From contig DAJP01000109.1 of the NCBI GenBank assembly GCA_002496355.1, forward strand, positions 2,351 through 13,353: DNA of 11,003 bases, in the 5' to 3' direction. Position numbers and translations under genes: made by a program. The notes beneath the pieces were generated by a model. The model saw only the letters and a program-made list of their open reading frames with translations, ran no database searches and was not told the origin of the DNA. Of the stretch, positions 1 through 4,842 are shown in pieces (positions within the stretch are counted from its first letter, which is position 1; the number at the start of each line of letters is the position of its first letter). The DNA comes from Euryarchaeota archaeon UBA346. GTDB taxonomy: Archaea; Thermoplasmatota; E2; DHVEG-1.

Positions 1-22
1 AAAACCGTATTAATGCTTATCC
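1..22 (+). repeat. 22-nt direct motif, copy 1
   Basis: First of three similar 22-nt stretches in the first 490 bases, all in the same orientation. The shared core is TTAATGCTTATCC (TGTCT replaces TATCC in copy 2), preceded by AAAA and a short CG-containing spacer. It lies at the window edge, downstream of the stop of the minus-strand zinc-ribbon frame, so its own context is partly unseen. A TATA-like GTATAATA (29-36) follows it by 6 nt, as in the other copies. Function unknown; the likeness was found by eye. Confidence 0.6.
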
Positions 23-25
23 TCA

Positions 26-40
26 GAAGTATAATACTTC
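26..40. repeat. Short palindrome GAAGTAT-A-ATACTTC
   Basis: Two perfect 7-bp arms around one central base. The loop is too small for a good RNA hairpin, so a protein-binding site on DNA is the more natural reading, though chance in AT-rich DNA is possible. It overlaps the stop codon of the minus-strand zinc-ribbon frame and directly follows motif copy 1. Confidence 0.35.
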
Positions 41-161
41 AAAATCCAAATAACTCTTTATTACAATGAGGACAATAGAATTTCGTTTCATCTTTAGCAG
101 TCATAGACTGTATGATGTCCTTTACATCAAAGATTTCCCCACAATTTGGACACTTTGTCGT
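39..161 (-). CDS. Zinc-ribbon microprotein, start codon abnormal
   Basis: A minus-strand reading frame of about 40 residues carries two CxxC knuckles, KCPNCGE near the N-terminus and FYCPHCNKE near the C-terminus, spaced as in a rubredoxin-type zinc ribbon, and ends LFGF. The frame is open from 197 but contains no ATG, GTG or TTG before the first knuckle. Two explanations fit. An ACG at 161-159 lies 6 nt after GGGGGT (173-168), which pairs with the 16S tail using one G-U wobble. Alternatively one G was lost from a five-G run (173-169): with six Gs a TTG at 175, about 25 nt below a good TATA box, would start MGGYFTTKCPNCG. A sequencing error or decayed gene is equally possible. Function unknown; such ribbons often bind nucleic acid or protein. 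Confidence 0.5.
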   Translation of the reverse strand, partial: TTKCPNCGEIFDVKDIIQSMTAKDETKFYCPHCNKELFGF

Positions 162-194
162 AAAATAACCCCCAAGTAAAAGAAGAATAACATC

Positions 195-203
195 TATTTA
201 TAT
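195..203 (-). promoter_or_regulatory. TATA box for the zinc-ribbon frame
   Basis: On the minus strand this reads ATATAAATA, close to the archaeal TATA consensus. Transcription would begin about 25 nt downstream, near 174, right at the TTGGGGG that precedes the zinc-ribbon frame. This supports the frame being expressed despite its missing standard start. Confidence 0.5.
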
Positions 204-220
204 GTGACTATAGGAAAATG

Positions 221-242
221 AAAACTCGGTTAATGCTTGTCT
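221..242 (+). repeat. 22-nt direct motif, copy 2
   Basis: Reads AAAACTCGG then TTAATGCTTGTCT. It lies about 10 nt before a TATA-like TTTTAAAG (253-260) and upstream of the gene at 314. This is the position expected of an activator or operator site for that gene. See the two companion copies. Confidence 0.6.
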
Positions 243-313
243 AATAAATGCTGTTTTAAAGATATGTTTTTAAGGGAAGAATTGTTATTAAACCAAAAAA
301 CGGAGGAAAATCT

Positions 314-421
314 ATGGGAACAAAAGATATACCAGCAGGAAAGAAATCTAAGCCTTTAACAAAGAATGAAAGAAAAGAACTTAGGAAAAAGAGAAAAGAA
401 AAACATGCCTCTTATGAATGA
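314..421 (+). CDS. Lys/Arg-rich 35-residue microprotein
   Basis: ATG at 314 is preceded by a strong Shine-Dalgarno CGGAGG (301-306) at 7-nt spacing, which is the main reason to call it. The peptide begins MGTKDIPAGKKSKPL. Its middle is one highly basic stretch (about residues 18-30, ERKELRKKRKEKH) likely to form a charged helix, and it ends HASYE. No cysteines and no membrane segment. I do not recognise a family; basic peptides of this kind often bind RNA, ribosomes or DNA, but that is inference. It stands alone between motif copies 2 and 3, with a possible TATA TTTTAAAG at 253-260. Tandem TGAATGAATG surrounds the stop. Confidence 0.6.
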   Translation: MGTKDIPAGKKSKPLTKNERKELRKKRKEKHASYE

Positions 422-467
422 ATGCTGATACGGATTGTCATTGATTCGCACAAAAAAATCATTCGTT

Positions 468-489
468 AAAATCGGGTTAATGCTTATCC
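468..489 (+). repeat. 22-nt direct motif, copy 3
   Basis: Reads AAAATCGGG then TTAATGCTTATCC, the closest partner of copy 1 in its right half. It ends 16 nt before the TATA box (506-514) of the zinc-ribbon gene at 547, so, like copy 2, it sits just upstream of a promoter in the same orientation. Confidence 0.6.
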
Positions 490-505
490 ACTACAGGAGA
501 AATAT

Positions 506-514
506 TTATATATA
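506..514 (+). promoter_or_regulatory. TATA box of the 547 gene
   Basis: TTATATATA preceded by A-rich GAGAAATAT. The expected start point is about 535, at the GGGG run (535-538), giving a very short leader before the TTG codons at 541 and 547. Confidence 0.55.
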
Positions 515-546
515 ATGAGCTCTTAATATATATTGGGGCATTGTTT

Positions 547-684
547 TTGAATTACTGTAAAGTCTGTAGAAAAGAAACGAAACAAATTCCCGTACGCGTA
601 ATCGATTCGCTGATTATCGTCGAGGACTACTGTCCGTGTTGCGACGAATCGACCATGCGCTATGAGAAGATACAAGGTATCTGA
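547..684 (+). CDS. Small zinc-ribbon protein (45 aa)
   Basis: The protein has a CKVC knuckle at residues 4-7 (counting the start as Met) and a CPCC knuckle about 25 residues later. Between them lies a hydrophobic beta-like stretch (IPVRVIDSLIIVEDY). This is a complete two-knuckle zinc ribbon and little else. The start is TTG. TTG 547 is chosen because GGGG at 535-538 lies 8 nt upstream and the product then begins (M)NYCKVC; TTG 541 in the same frame would add two residues. The gene has its own TATA box and is followed by a hairpin and T-run. Function unrecognised. Its likeness in size and layout to the minus-strand frame at 39-161 suggests the two may be related. Confidence 0.65.
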   Translation: MNYCKVCRKETKQIPVRVIDSLIIVEDYCPCCDESTMRYEKIQGI

Positions 685-689
685 GGACA

Positions 690-738
690 CTCTCGGAAAC
701 CAAATCGAGAGGGTTCAAACAAAGAGATAGGTTTTTTT
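690..738 (+). terminator. Hairpin plus T-run after the zinc-ribbon gene
   Basis: CTCTCG (690-695) pairs with CGAGAG (706-711) around a 10-nt loop, just after the stop at 682-684. A run of seven Ts follows at 732-738. The T-run alone would suffice for archaeal termination; it also runs into the TATA-like sequence of the next gene. Confidence 0.5.
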
Positions 739-787
739 ATAATAATCAGTTATCTATTAAGCGATTCAGATAAGAACCGGTGAGGGG
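735..787 (+). promoter_or_regulatory. Promoter and ribosome site of the 799 gene
   Basis: TTTTATAATAAT (from 735) is the best TATA candidate and predicts a start near 765. GGTGAGGGG (779-787) precedes the GTG at 799 by 11 nt, slightly long, but it is the only good site and it decides for the GTG. Confidence 0.45.
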
Positions 788-798
788 CGAACAAAACC

Positions 799-1443
799 GT
801 GGATACTCAAAAGATAGATTCTTCAAAGGTAAAATCCCACGATGAGATACTCAAATTGTTTGAAGATGTCCGGTCAGCGGAAGCACGAGTGAACAATCCA
901 GAGGCATTTACAAAAGCACCCTACGAGCAGTTCACGGTCCTCAGACAGAATGAACCACCGGTGAAGCAACCTAGAGAACCACCACAAAAAACACCATCAT
1001 TAGAACCCACCAGAGAGATACACACACCAGAACAGGAAGAACAAAAGAAACCATTTTTTAAGAGAGCACAGAAACCTCAGATGATCTCAGAGAAAAAAAG
1101 GAAATGGTTAGATATTTTGAAAATTGAAGTCACCGAGGATGAAGAGCTGACACCAGTCCCAGAGGTAGAATCCCAACCCGAGGACCTCATGATTCAAACC
1201 AGTACATTTGTCCTTCAGTTGGATCCCAATGGGAACCTTGTTGGTTTTCCAATGAAAAAGATACATGAACGTAAAAAACCAGAACAAACAGAGGAATCAG
1301 AAGGAGAATCGGAAAAAGGAATCAAAGGGACATTCAAACACCTTGTGTCTAAGTTCCGCAGGAAAAAATCAGAGGAATCCGAATCAAGTGGTGGGATCGC
1401 TGACAAAATCAAAGGGATCTTTAGGAGAAAAAACAAAGAGTGA
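799..1443 (+). CDS. Charged, probably disordered protein with basic C-terminal helices
   Basis: 214 residues, GTG start. No family recognised. Residues 10-35 look like a helix (HDEILKLFEDVRSAEARV). Residues 50-80 are rich in Pro, Glu and Lys and probably disordered. A short strand-turn-strand follows at 135-152 (TFVLQLDPNGNLVGFPMKK). The rest is acidic linkers separating basic/aromatic clusters: FFKRAQK (86-92), GIKGTFKHLVSKFRRKK (174-190) and GIADKIKGIFRRKNKE (199-214). The last two look like a repeated amphipathic helix with IKG-x-F and FRRK in common, which could bind acidic lipid or nucleic acid. No signal peptide, cysteines or membrane span. A T-run (1457-1464) ends it. Function unknown. 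Confidence 0.7.
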   Translation: MDTQKIDSSKVKSHDEILKLFEDVRSAEARVNNPEAFTKAPYEQFTVLRQNEPPVKQPREPPQKTPSLEPTREIHTPEQEEQKKPFFKRAQKPQMISEKKRKWLDILKIEVTEDEELTPVPEVESQPEDLMIQTSTFVLQLDPNGNLVGFPMKKIHERKKPEQTEESEGESEKGIKGTFKHLVSKFRRKKSEESESSGGIADKIKGIFRRKNKE

Positions 1444-1456
1444 TTTATCAAATAAC

Positions 1457-1464
1457 TTTTTTTT
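1457..1464 (+). terminator. Oligo-T terminator of the 799 gene
   Basis: Eight consecutive Ts, followed by ATTTTAACC, 13 nt after the stop. It overlaps the last codon region of the convergent winged-helix gene. No hairpin is seen; an oligo-T run is enough for archaeal polymerase. Confidence 0.5.
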
Positions 1465-1870
1465 ATTTTAACCAGAAGAGTATCTTTTTCTCATCGACGT
1501 TTCGAATCATCCCATCGACTTTTCCTTCACGAGCGAGCCATCCGACCGCTATAAAAACATCCTGTTCGACAATCCGGGATAACCGACTGAGCGATTGTGC
1601 ATCGACTTCCCCCCAGATTTCCAGCGTCCGCCAGATTTTTCCAGCATCCTTTCCTATCATCTGGACAAGATTCGTCTCCCCTAATTGATAAGTGCCGTTC
1701 TCTTTTCGTATCTTATTTTCTCTTGCGAGCCATCCGATGCCTGCATACAGTTGTTGTTCAGGAAGATGGGTCACTGTGAGGAGTTCTGATTCTGAGAGAG
1801 GTCCTTTTTCATGCAGTGCCTTCCACACAGTTCCTGCTTGCTCACCGAACAACGATACAATATCACTCAT
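1463..1870 (-). CDS. Tandem winged-helix protein, DUF2582-like (paralogue A)
   Basis: 135 residues made of two similar halves of about 60 residues. Half 1 has EQAGTVWKALHEKGPLSE and GIGWLARENKI; half 2 has KDAGKIWRTLEIWGEVD and AVGWLAREGKV. The pattern AG-x-[VI]-W ... GWLARE-x-K[IV] in each half is that of the winged-helix family annotated as DUF2582 (recognised from memory). DNA binding is the general expectation for winged helices but has not, to my knowledge, been shown for this group. Start: ATG 1870 with GTGAG a few bases upstream and a TATA box at 1907-1914. A close paralogue of the same length lies at 4843-5250. It is divergent from the carbonic anhydrase gene and convergent with the 799 gene, with only 19 bases between stops. 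Confidence 0.8.
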   Translation of the reverse strand: MSDIVSLFGEQAGTVWKALHEKGPLSESELLTVTHLPEQQLYAGIGWLARENKIRKENGTYQLGETNLVQMIGKDAGKIWRTLEIWGEVDAQSLSRLSRIVEQDVFIAVGWLAREGKVDGMIRNVDEKKILFWLK

Positions 1871-1906
1871 ATACTCACTATCAAAAAGAGAAGCATGCTT
1901 TGGAAG

Positions 1907-1914
1907 ATTAAATA
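1907..1914 (-). promoter_or_regulatory. TATA box of winged-helix gene A
   Basis: Minus strand TATTTAAT about 40 nt before ATG 1870. It predicts a start near 1885 and a leader of about 15 nt that includes the GTGAG ribosome site. Confidence 0.45.
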
Positions 1915-1953
1915 CATTGTGATTTTATTGTAAAAAATAGTCCCGGAGATAAA

Positions 1954-1989
1954 CTATAAGACAACCTTTTCCATTTCCTCAGATGAGGG
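1954..1989 (+). promoter_or_regulatory. TATA box and ribosome site of the carbonic anhydrase gene
   Basis: CTATAAG (1954-1960) predicts a start near 1982. TGAGGG (1984-1989) lies 9 nt before ATG 1999. This promoter and that of winged-helix gene A sit back to back in about 130 bases, so regulation by the winged-helix protein is possible but unproven. Confidence 0.45.
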
Positions 1990-1998
1990 AAACAGCGT

Positions 1999-2517
1999 AT
2001 GCCAAAAATCCATCATTCAAGCTATGTTGCACCTAGCGCGATCATCCTTGGTGATGTGACTATCGGGAAGAACTGTGGGGTGTTTCCCCATGCGGTGATT
2101 CGCGGGGATGAAGGCTCTATTGTCATTGGGGATGGTTCGAATATTCAAGATTGCTGCATCCTTCACACCGATGCGGAACATACAGTGACAATTGGGAAAA
2201 ACGTCACTGTCGGTCATGCTGCAGTAATCCATGGTGCCGCCATCGAAGATGATTGTCTCATCGGGATTCATGCGACCGTGTTAAATGGCGCACGCATCCA
2301 GTCGGGTTCTATCATAGGAGCCTGTGCGCTTGTCACCGAGAACATGCTCGTTCCTCCACAAAGCCTCGTGCTGGGTGTCCCTGGCAAGGTCATCAAACAA
2401 GACCCCCAATACGTTGATATGATACGTAACAACGCGCAGATCTATCAGGATCTTGCCCAGAAACATAAACAAGGGGACTATCCGATACATCGTTCAAACG
2501 ATGAAGCATCTCTGTAA
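1999..2517 (+). CDS. Gamma-class carbonic anhydrase-like hexapeptide protein
   Basis: 172 residues of left-handed beta-helix hexapeptide repeats (IILGDVTIGKN, VIIGDG-like turns) followed by a C-terminal helix (about 135-160). The residues expected at the Cam/CaiE/YrdA-type metal site are present: Arg35, Asp37, Gln50, and the three histidine ligands His56 (ILHTD), His73 (VGHAA) and His78 (IHGA). The acidic loop with the proton-shuttle glutamates of methanogen Cam is not seen, so this belongs with the shorter YrdA/CamH-like group, in which some members hydrate CO2 and others have no detected activity. As known for the family it would be a cytoplasmic trimer with metal at subunit interfaces. Good Shine-Dalgarno and TATA; convergent with the cold-shock gene, 10 bases between stops. 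Confidence 0.88.
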   Translation: MPKIHHSSYVAPSAIILGDVTIGKNCGVFPHAVIRGDEGSIVIGDGSNIQDCCILHTDAEHTVTIGKNVTVGHAAVIHGAAIEDDCLIGIHATVLNGARIQSGSIIGACALVTENMLVPPQSLVLGVPGKVIKQDPQYVDMIRNNAQIYQDLAQKHKQGDYPIHRSNDEASL

Positions 2518-2527
2518 AAAAACCTGT

Positions 2528-2722
2528 TTAGAGTTTCTTTACTTCGATTGCTTGGGGTCCTTTTTCGGTGGTGTTAATTTGGTATTCAACTTGTTCACCA
2601 GGAAGAAGAAAAATATCGAAAAACGGGATCGCTGATTTATGGACAAAAATGGTACGTCCATCATTGCCCCGGATAAAACCAAATCCCTTTCGGATATCAT
2701 AAAATTTTACAATTCCTTTCAT
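2528..2722 (-). CDS. CspA-family cold-shock protein
   Basis: 64 residues, a single cold-shock domain with both nucleic-acid-binding motifs: RNP1 KGFGFI (12-17) and RNP2-like TIFVHKS (24-30), opening MKGIVKFYD where the usual form is KWFN. It binds single-stranded RNA or DNA as a chaperone in the cytoplasm (family knowledge). Cold-shock proteins of this bacterial type occur only in some archaea, so past transfer is plausible. The ribosome site is perfect, GGAGGTGA at 7-nt spacing, the strongest in the window. No clear TATA box of its own is visible, so it may be co-transcribed with the small Cys/His gene 66 bases upstream, through a T-run at 2758-2765. Confidence 0.92.
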   Translation of the reverse strand: MKGIVKFYDIRKGFGFIRGNDGRTIFVHKSAIPFFDIFLLPGEQVEYQINTTEKGPQAIEVKKL

Positions 2723-2729
2723 AATAAGT

Positions 2730-2737
2730 TCACCTCC
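2730..2737 (-). promoter_or_regulatory. Perfect Shine-Dalgarno of the cold-shock gene
   Basis: Minus strand GGAGGTGA, eight bases matching the 16S anti-Shine-Dalgarno, 7 nt before ATG 2722. It is stronger than any neighbouring site and suggests high translation. Confidence 0.8.
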
Positions 2738-2757
2738 TAATAGTATTTCGTTTCTTC

Positions 2758-2765
2758 AAAAAAAA
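2758..2765 (-). terminator. T-run between the small Cys/His gene and the cold-shock gene
   Basis: Eight Ts on the minus strand, 23 nt after the stop of the 2789-2965 gene. It could end that transcript or let part of it through to the cold-shock gene, whose own TATA box is not obvious. Confidence 0.4.
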
Positions 2766-2788
2766 GAGATCAAATGAGTATTCTGATT

Positions 2789-2965
2789 TTAGAAAGAATG
2801 ATTACAATTCTTACAGTTTTTTTGTGCGTCAGATGCTGATTTTACTGAATGCTGCGCACAGTGTTCATGTTCATAAACCGGCCGTTGCAGGACTTTGCAT
2901 CGGACGACAGTTTTCGTAAACGATTCTTGATTCTTCCTTCGTCGGTTATTTGCTTGTGGATTCAT
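2789..2965 (-). CDS. Small basic Cys/His protein, probable zinc binder
   Basis: 58 residues from ATG 2965. This start is preferred because GGAG (2978-2975) lies 9 nt upstream; an ATG at 2980 would add five residues but has no ribosome site. The N-terminus is basic and polar (MNPQANNRRRKNQ). The rest holds four cysteines and four histidines: VRCKVL, YEHEHCAQHS and a C-terminal NCKNCNHSF, which could fold around one zinc. I do not recognise the family. A TATA box at 3013-3022 and a T-run after the stop support a real gene. The cold-shock gene lies 66 bases downstream on the same strand, so a joint role in RNA handling is possible but is only inference. Confidence 0.6.
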   Translation of the reverse strand: MNPQANNRRRKNQESFTKTVVRCKVLQRPVYEHEHCAQHSVKSASDAQKNCKNCNHSF

Positions 2966-3012
2966 TGGGAATAACTCCATATTCAGAGTAATTATCTCTG
3001 TAAAGTAAAAAA

Positions 3013-3022
3013 AAAATAAATC
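3013..3022 (-). promoter_or_regulatory. TATA-like box of the small Cys/His gene
   Basis: Minus strand GATTTATTTT, predicting a start near 2992, about 12 nt before the GGAG ribosome site. AT-rich surroundings lower the certainty. Confidence 0.4.
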
Positions 3023-3091
3023 TCAAAATCTTTAATTTTTAGAAAATGAAATGTTATTTTCTCTTTTCTTCGTGCCCCCAACAAACCAGTG

Positions 3092-3100
3092 TTATATATA
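3092..3100 (+). promoter_or_regulatory. Strong TATA box facing the 3' end of the protease gene
   Basis: TTATATATA about 25 nt before ATG 3122. The box is near-symmetric: on the minus strand it reads TATATATAA preceded by GCAAAAC, so it might instead drive leftward transcription toward the small Cys/His gene with a leader of about 100 nt. Direction cannot be settled from sequence. Confidence 0.45.
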
Positions 3101-3121
3101 GTTTTGCATCCAGGTGGCCAA

Positions 3122-3232
3122 ATGAACCTGTTGGTTTATGAGTTACTTGTTGGTTTTTCAAGGTATTTCAAAATAAGACAGGTCGATATTCTCCCAGTCG
3201 TCATAGTCTCGTTTCCCATGGGACCCATCTGA
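3122..3232 (+). CDS. Possible 36-residue hydrophobic peptide antisense to the protease 3' end
   Basis: ATG 3122 lies exactly where the TATA box at 3092-3100 predicts the transcript to begin, and AGGTGG (3112-3117) lies just before it. The peptide begins MNLLVYELLVGFSRYF and contains a second hydrophobic stretch (ILPVVIVSF), so it could sit in the membrane. It overlaps the last 75 bases of the protease gene on the other strand, which means part of its composition is forced by that gene. It may be chance or mark only an antisense transcript. Confidence 0.25.
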   Translation: MNLLVYELLVGFSRYFKIRQVDILPVVIVSFPMGPI

Positions 3233-4627
3233 GTAATCTAAAATTGAATACGTGTATCGATAGTTCATGATACTCCTATAATTCCTCCAGATGTACCAAC
3301 CAATTTTAAAAGGACTGTTCCCCAGTCGATTGTCACATCCGAACGGTTCGCCGAAGCGTATCCCAAAATTATGCCCCATCTCATGCACGATCAAGGATGC
3401 GACGATATAATCAGTTGTTTTCAATGGCATCTTCTGTGATCGTTTCTCGACAAGGGTGTTTGCTAAGGCAAACGCATCAGTACCTGGGTTATAGCCCCAG
3501 TAAGGGGAGACGTCTCCGCTGAACGCGAAGCCTTTCGGGGTCTGATCATGGACAAAGATAAGGTAATGAAACACACCACGTCGCCAATCATCGGAGTCAT
3601 TATGCAGGAAATAAGTGTTCCATATCGCACGGAGTTCCTCAAATTTAGTCTCCGTATCATGGGGGACAATCTCGCCACCGTTCAATTCCCCGGTGTCGAA
3701 ATGGAAGATGATGTTTCGGTTATGAAACGGATTTTGAGCAAGCTCGAGGGTATTGTTGGTGACGTTTCTAATCGTTCCATCTTCTTCGGCCATGTAGTCG
3801 ATTTCTAGAAACACATCTTTTCGATAGGGATCAGAACCGAAATCATATGTCAGGTATTCTTCCCTATTATTCAGACTATCCCGATCAGGGTCCATCGCAG
3901 GGTGGTTTTCCCATATAAGAGGGTTAAAACCAAATCGATGCTCCCATTCAATCGGAACTCCGTCTGCATCATTATCGCTATCCGTATCATCAACAGTTGG
4001 ATCTGTACCGTAGACATTGGTTTCTATCCAATAGGGGAGACCATCGTGGTCAAAATCATTCTGATGGATGTCAAACCAGAGTTCGCAGTCGTTCTCATTT
4101 GTGTCAATGCTCCCATCAGCACTGCCGCAGACTCGCCCACACCCAGTGATGTCGACAGGGTTGTTATCCCCGCTCCACCTGCCGATGCTGACATCATAGA
4201 GGAGGTGGATATCCCGACCTGAGTCATCTGTGTTTGGGGATTTGCTGATGTCACAGAGCGTGTTTTCGTCCTCATCAGCATCCCAGAGTTGAATTGTGAC
4301 ATTTACGGTTTTTGTATCATCTGGAACATCTGCAGTGACGGTAAAACAATGATACAGATACCTTGTATTCTCCCATAGGGGGCTCGTGTACTCAGCATCA
4401 TTGATGAAAAGTGTTACGAAGAAATCTGGATCGGAGAAAAGATCAATGGTGTCTAACGCTCTGATCGCGAGGATATCGACCGTGATGTTGATATCCACCA
4501 GAGGATCATAATCCTCAAGGATGTTTTGTTGTTGATTGTTCAAATCTAGTTTTACGGCCGTTACTGGCATTATGAGTAACAGACAAATTAGCATAGTACC
4601 GGTTCGGAACAGTATTTCTTGTATCAT
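3158..4627 (-). CDS. Secreted HExxH metalloprotease with C2-like and Ca-binding segments
   Basis: 489 residues from ATG 4627, chosen because GGAGG (4637-4633) lies 5 nt upstream; TTG 4639 would begin inside that site. Residues 1-24 are a signal peptide ending PVTA. Residues about 40-150 resemble a C2 beta-sandwich (LFSDPDFFVTLFIND, IQLWDADEDEN). Residues 190-270 carry Asp-rich thrombospondin-3-like calcium loops (DFDHDGLP, DTDSDNDADGVP, DPDRDSLNN). The C-terminal catalytic part has HEMGHNFG (415-422) and a Met-turn-like SIMNY (452-456), as in metzincins. The third metzincin ligand, expected six residues after the second His, is Phe here, so zinc geometry must differ or activity be lost. Probably extracellular and Ca-stabilised; substrate unknown. 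Monocistronic with its own TATA. Confidence 0.82.
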   Translation of the reverse strand: MIQEILFRTGTMLICLLLIMPVTAVKLDLNNQQQNILEDYDPLVDINITVDILAIRALDTIDLFSDPDFFVTLFINDAEYTSPLWENTRYLYHCFTVTADVPDDTKTVNVTIQLWDADEDENTLCDISKSPNTDDSGRDIHLLYDVSIGRWSGDNNPVDITGCGRVCGSADGSIDTNENDCELWFDIHQNDFDHDGLPYWIETNVYGTDPTVDDTDSDNDADGVPIEWEHRFGFNPLIWENHPAMDPDRDSLNNREEYLTYDFGSDPYRKDVFLEIDYMAEEDGTIRNVTNNTLELAQNPFHNRNIIFHFDTGELNGGEIVPHDTETKFEELRAIWNTYFLHNDSDDWRRGVFHYLIFVHDQTPKGFAFSGDVSPYWGYNPGTDAFALANTLVEKRSQKMPLKTTDYIVASLIVHEMGHNFGIRFGEPFGCDNRLGNSPFKIGWYIWRNYRSIMNYRYTYSILDYSDGSHGKRDYDDWENIDLSYFEIP

Positions 4628-4632
4628 ACAAG

Positions 4633-4670
4633 CCTCCAAAACGATATATCTTAAAAATGTTTTTATAATT
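4633..4670 (-). promoter_or_regulatory. Promoter and ribosome site of the protease gene
   Basis: Minus strand GAAAATTATAAAA, with the TATA part at 4670-4661, predicts a start near 4640. GGAGG (4637-4633) then lies 5 nt before ATG 4627. The GAAAATTATA half matches the promoter core of the two secreted paralogues downstream. Confidence 0.55.
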
Positions 4671-4788
4671 TTCAGTCAAAATAAACTATTCTCGGTTCAT
4701 GTGATGAAATCCATTTATGTTTTTCAGTAGATGAACTCTGGAACAAAGGTCTTTACTTGCTGCCCATCCTTAAAGAGTATCAAACAAT

Positions 4789-4820
4789 AAAAAGAGAAGG
4801 AGGATGAACTCCGTTTCATC
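4789..4820 (-). terminator. Hairpin and T-run terminator of winged-helix gene B
   Basis: GATGAA (minus 4820-4815) pairs perfectly with TTCATC (4808-4803) around a 6-nt loop; the T-rich stretch CTCTTTTTATTG follows (five Ts at 4793-4789). It lies 22 bases after the stop of the winged-helix gene. The 200-base gap to the protease gene otherwise holds only the protease promoter. Confidence 0.55.
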
Positions 4821-4842
4821 TACAAAGAAACAAGACTGGTGA

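Noticed and set aside
66..179. Plus-strand frame of 37 residues (MRTIEFRF...) after a TATA-like site and motif copy 1
   Set aside because: It is the antisense of the zinc-ribbon frame, whose CxxC knuckles are far more convincing; no ribosome site.
1..489. CRISPR array from the three 22-nt motifs
   Set aside because: Spacings of 220 and 247 bases hold genes, repeats are imperfect, and there are no cas genes.
3902..4222. 106-residue plus-strand frame opposite the protease gene
   Set aside because: Antisense shadow with no ribosome site; hydrophobic character comes from reverse Asp/Asn codons.
4024..4302. 92-residue minus-strand frame rich in Thr, Ser and Met
   Set aside because: Shadow of the calcium-loop part of the protease gene; repetitive codons of Asp/Asn produce it.
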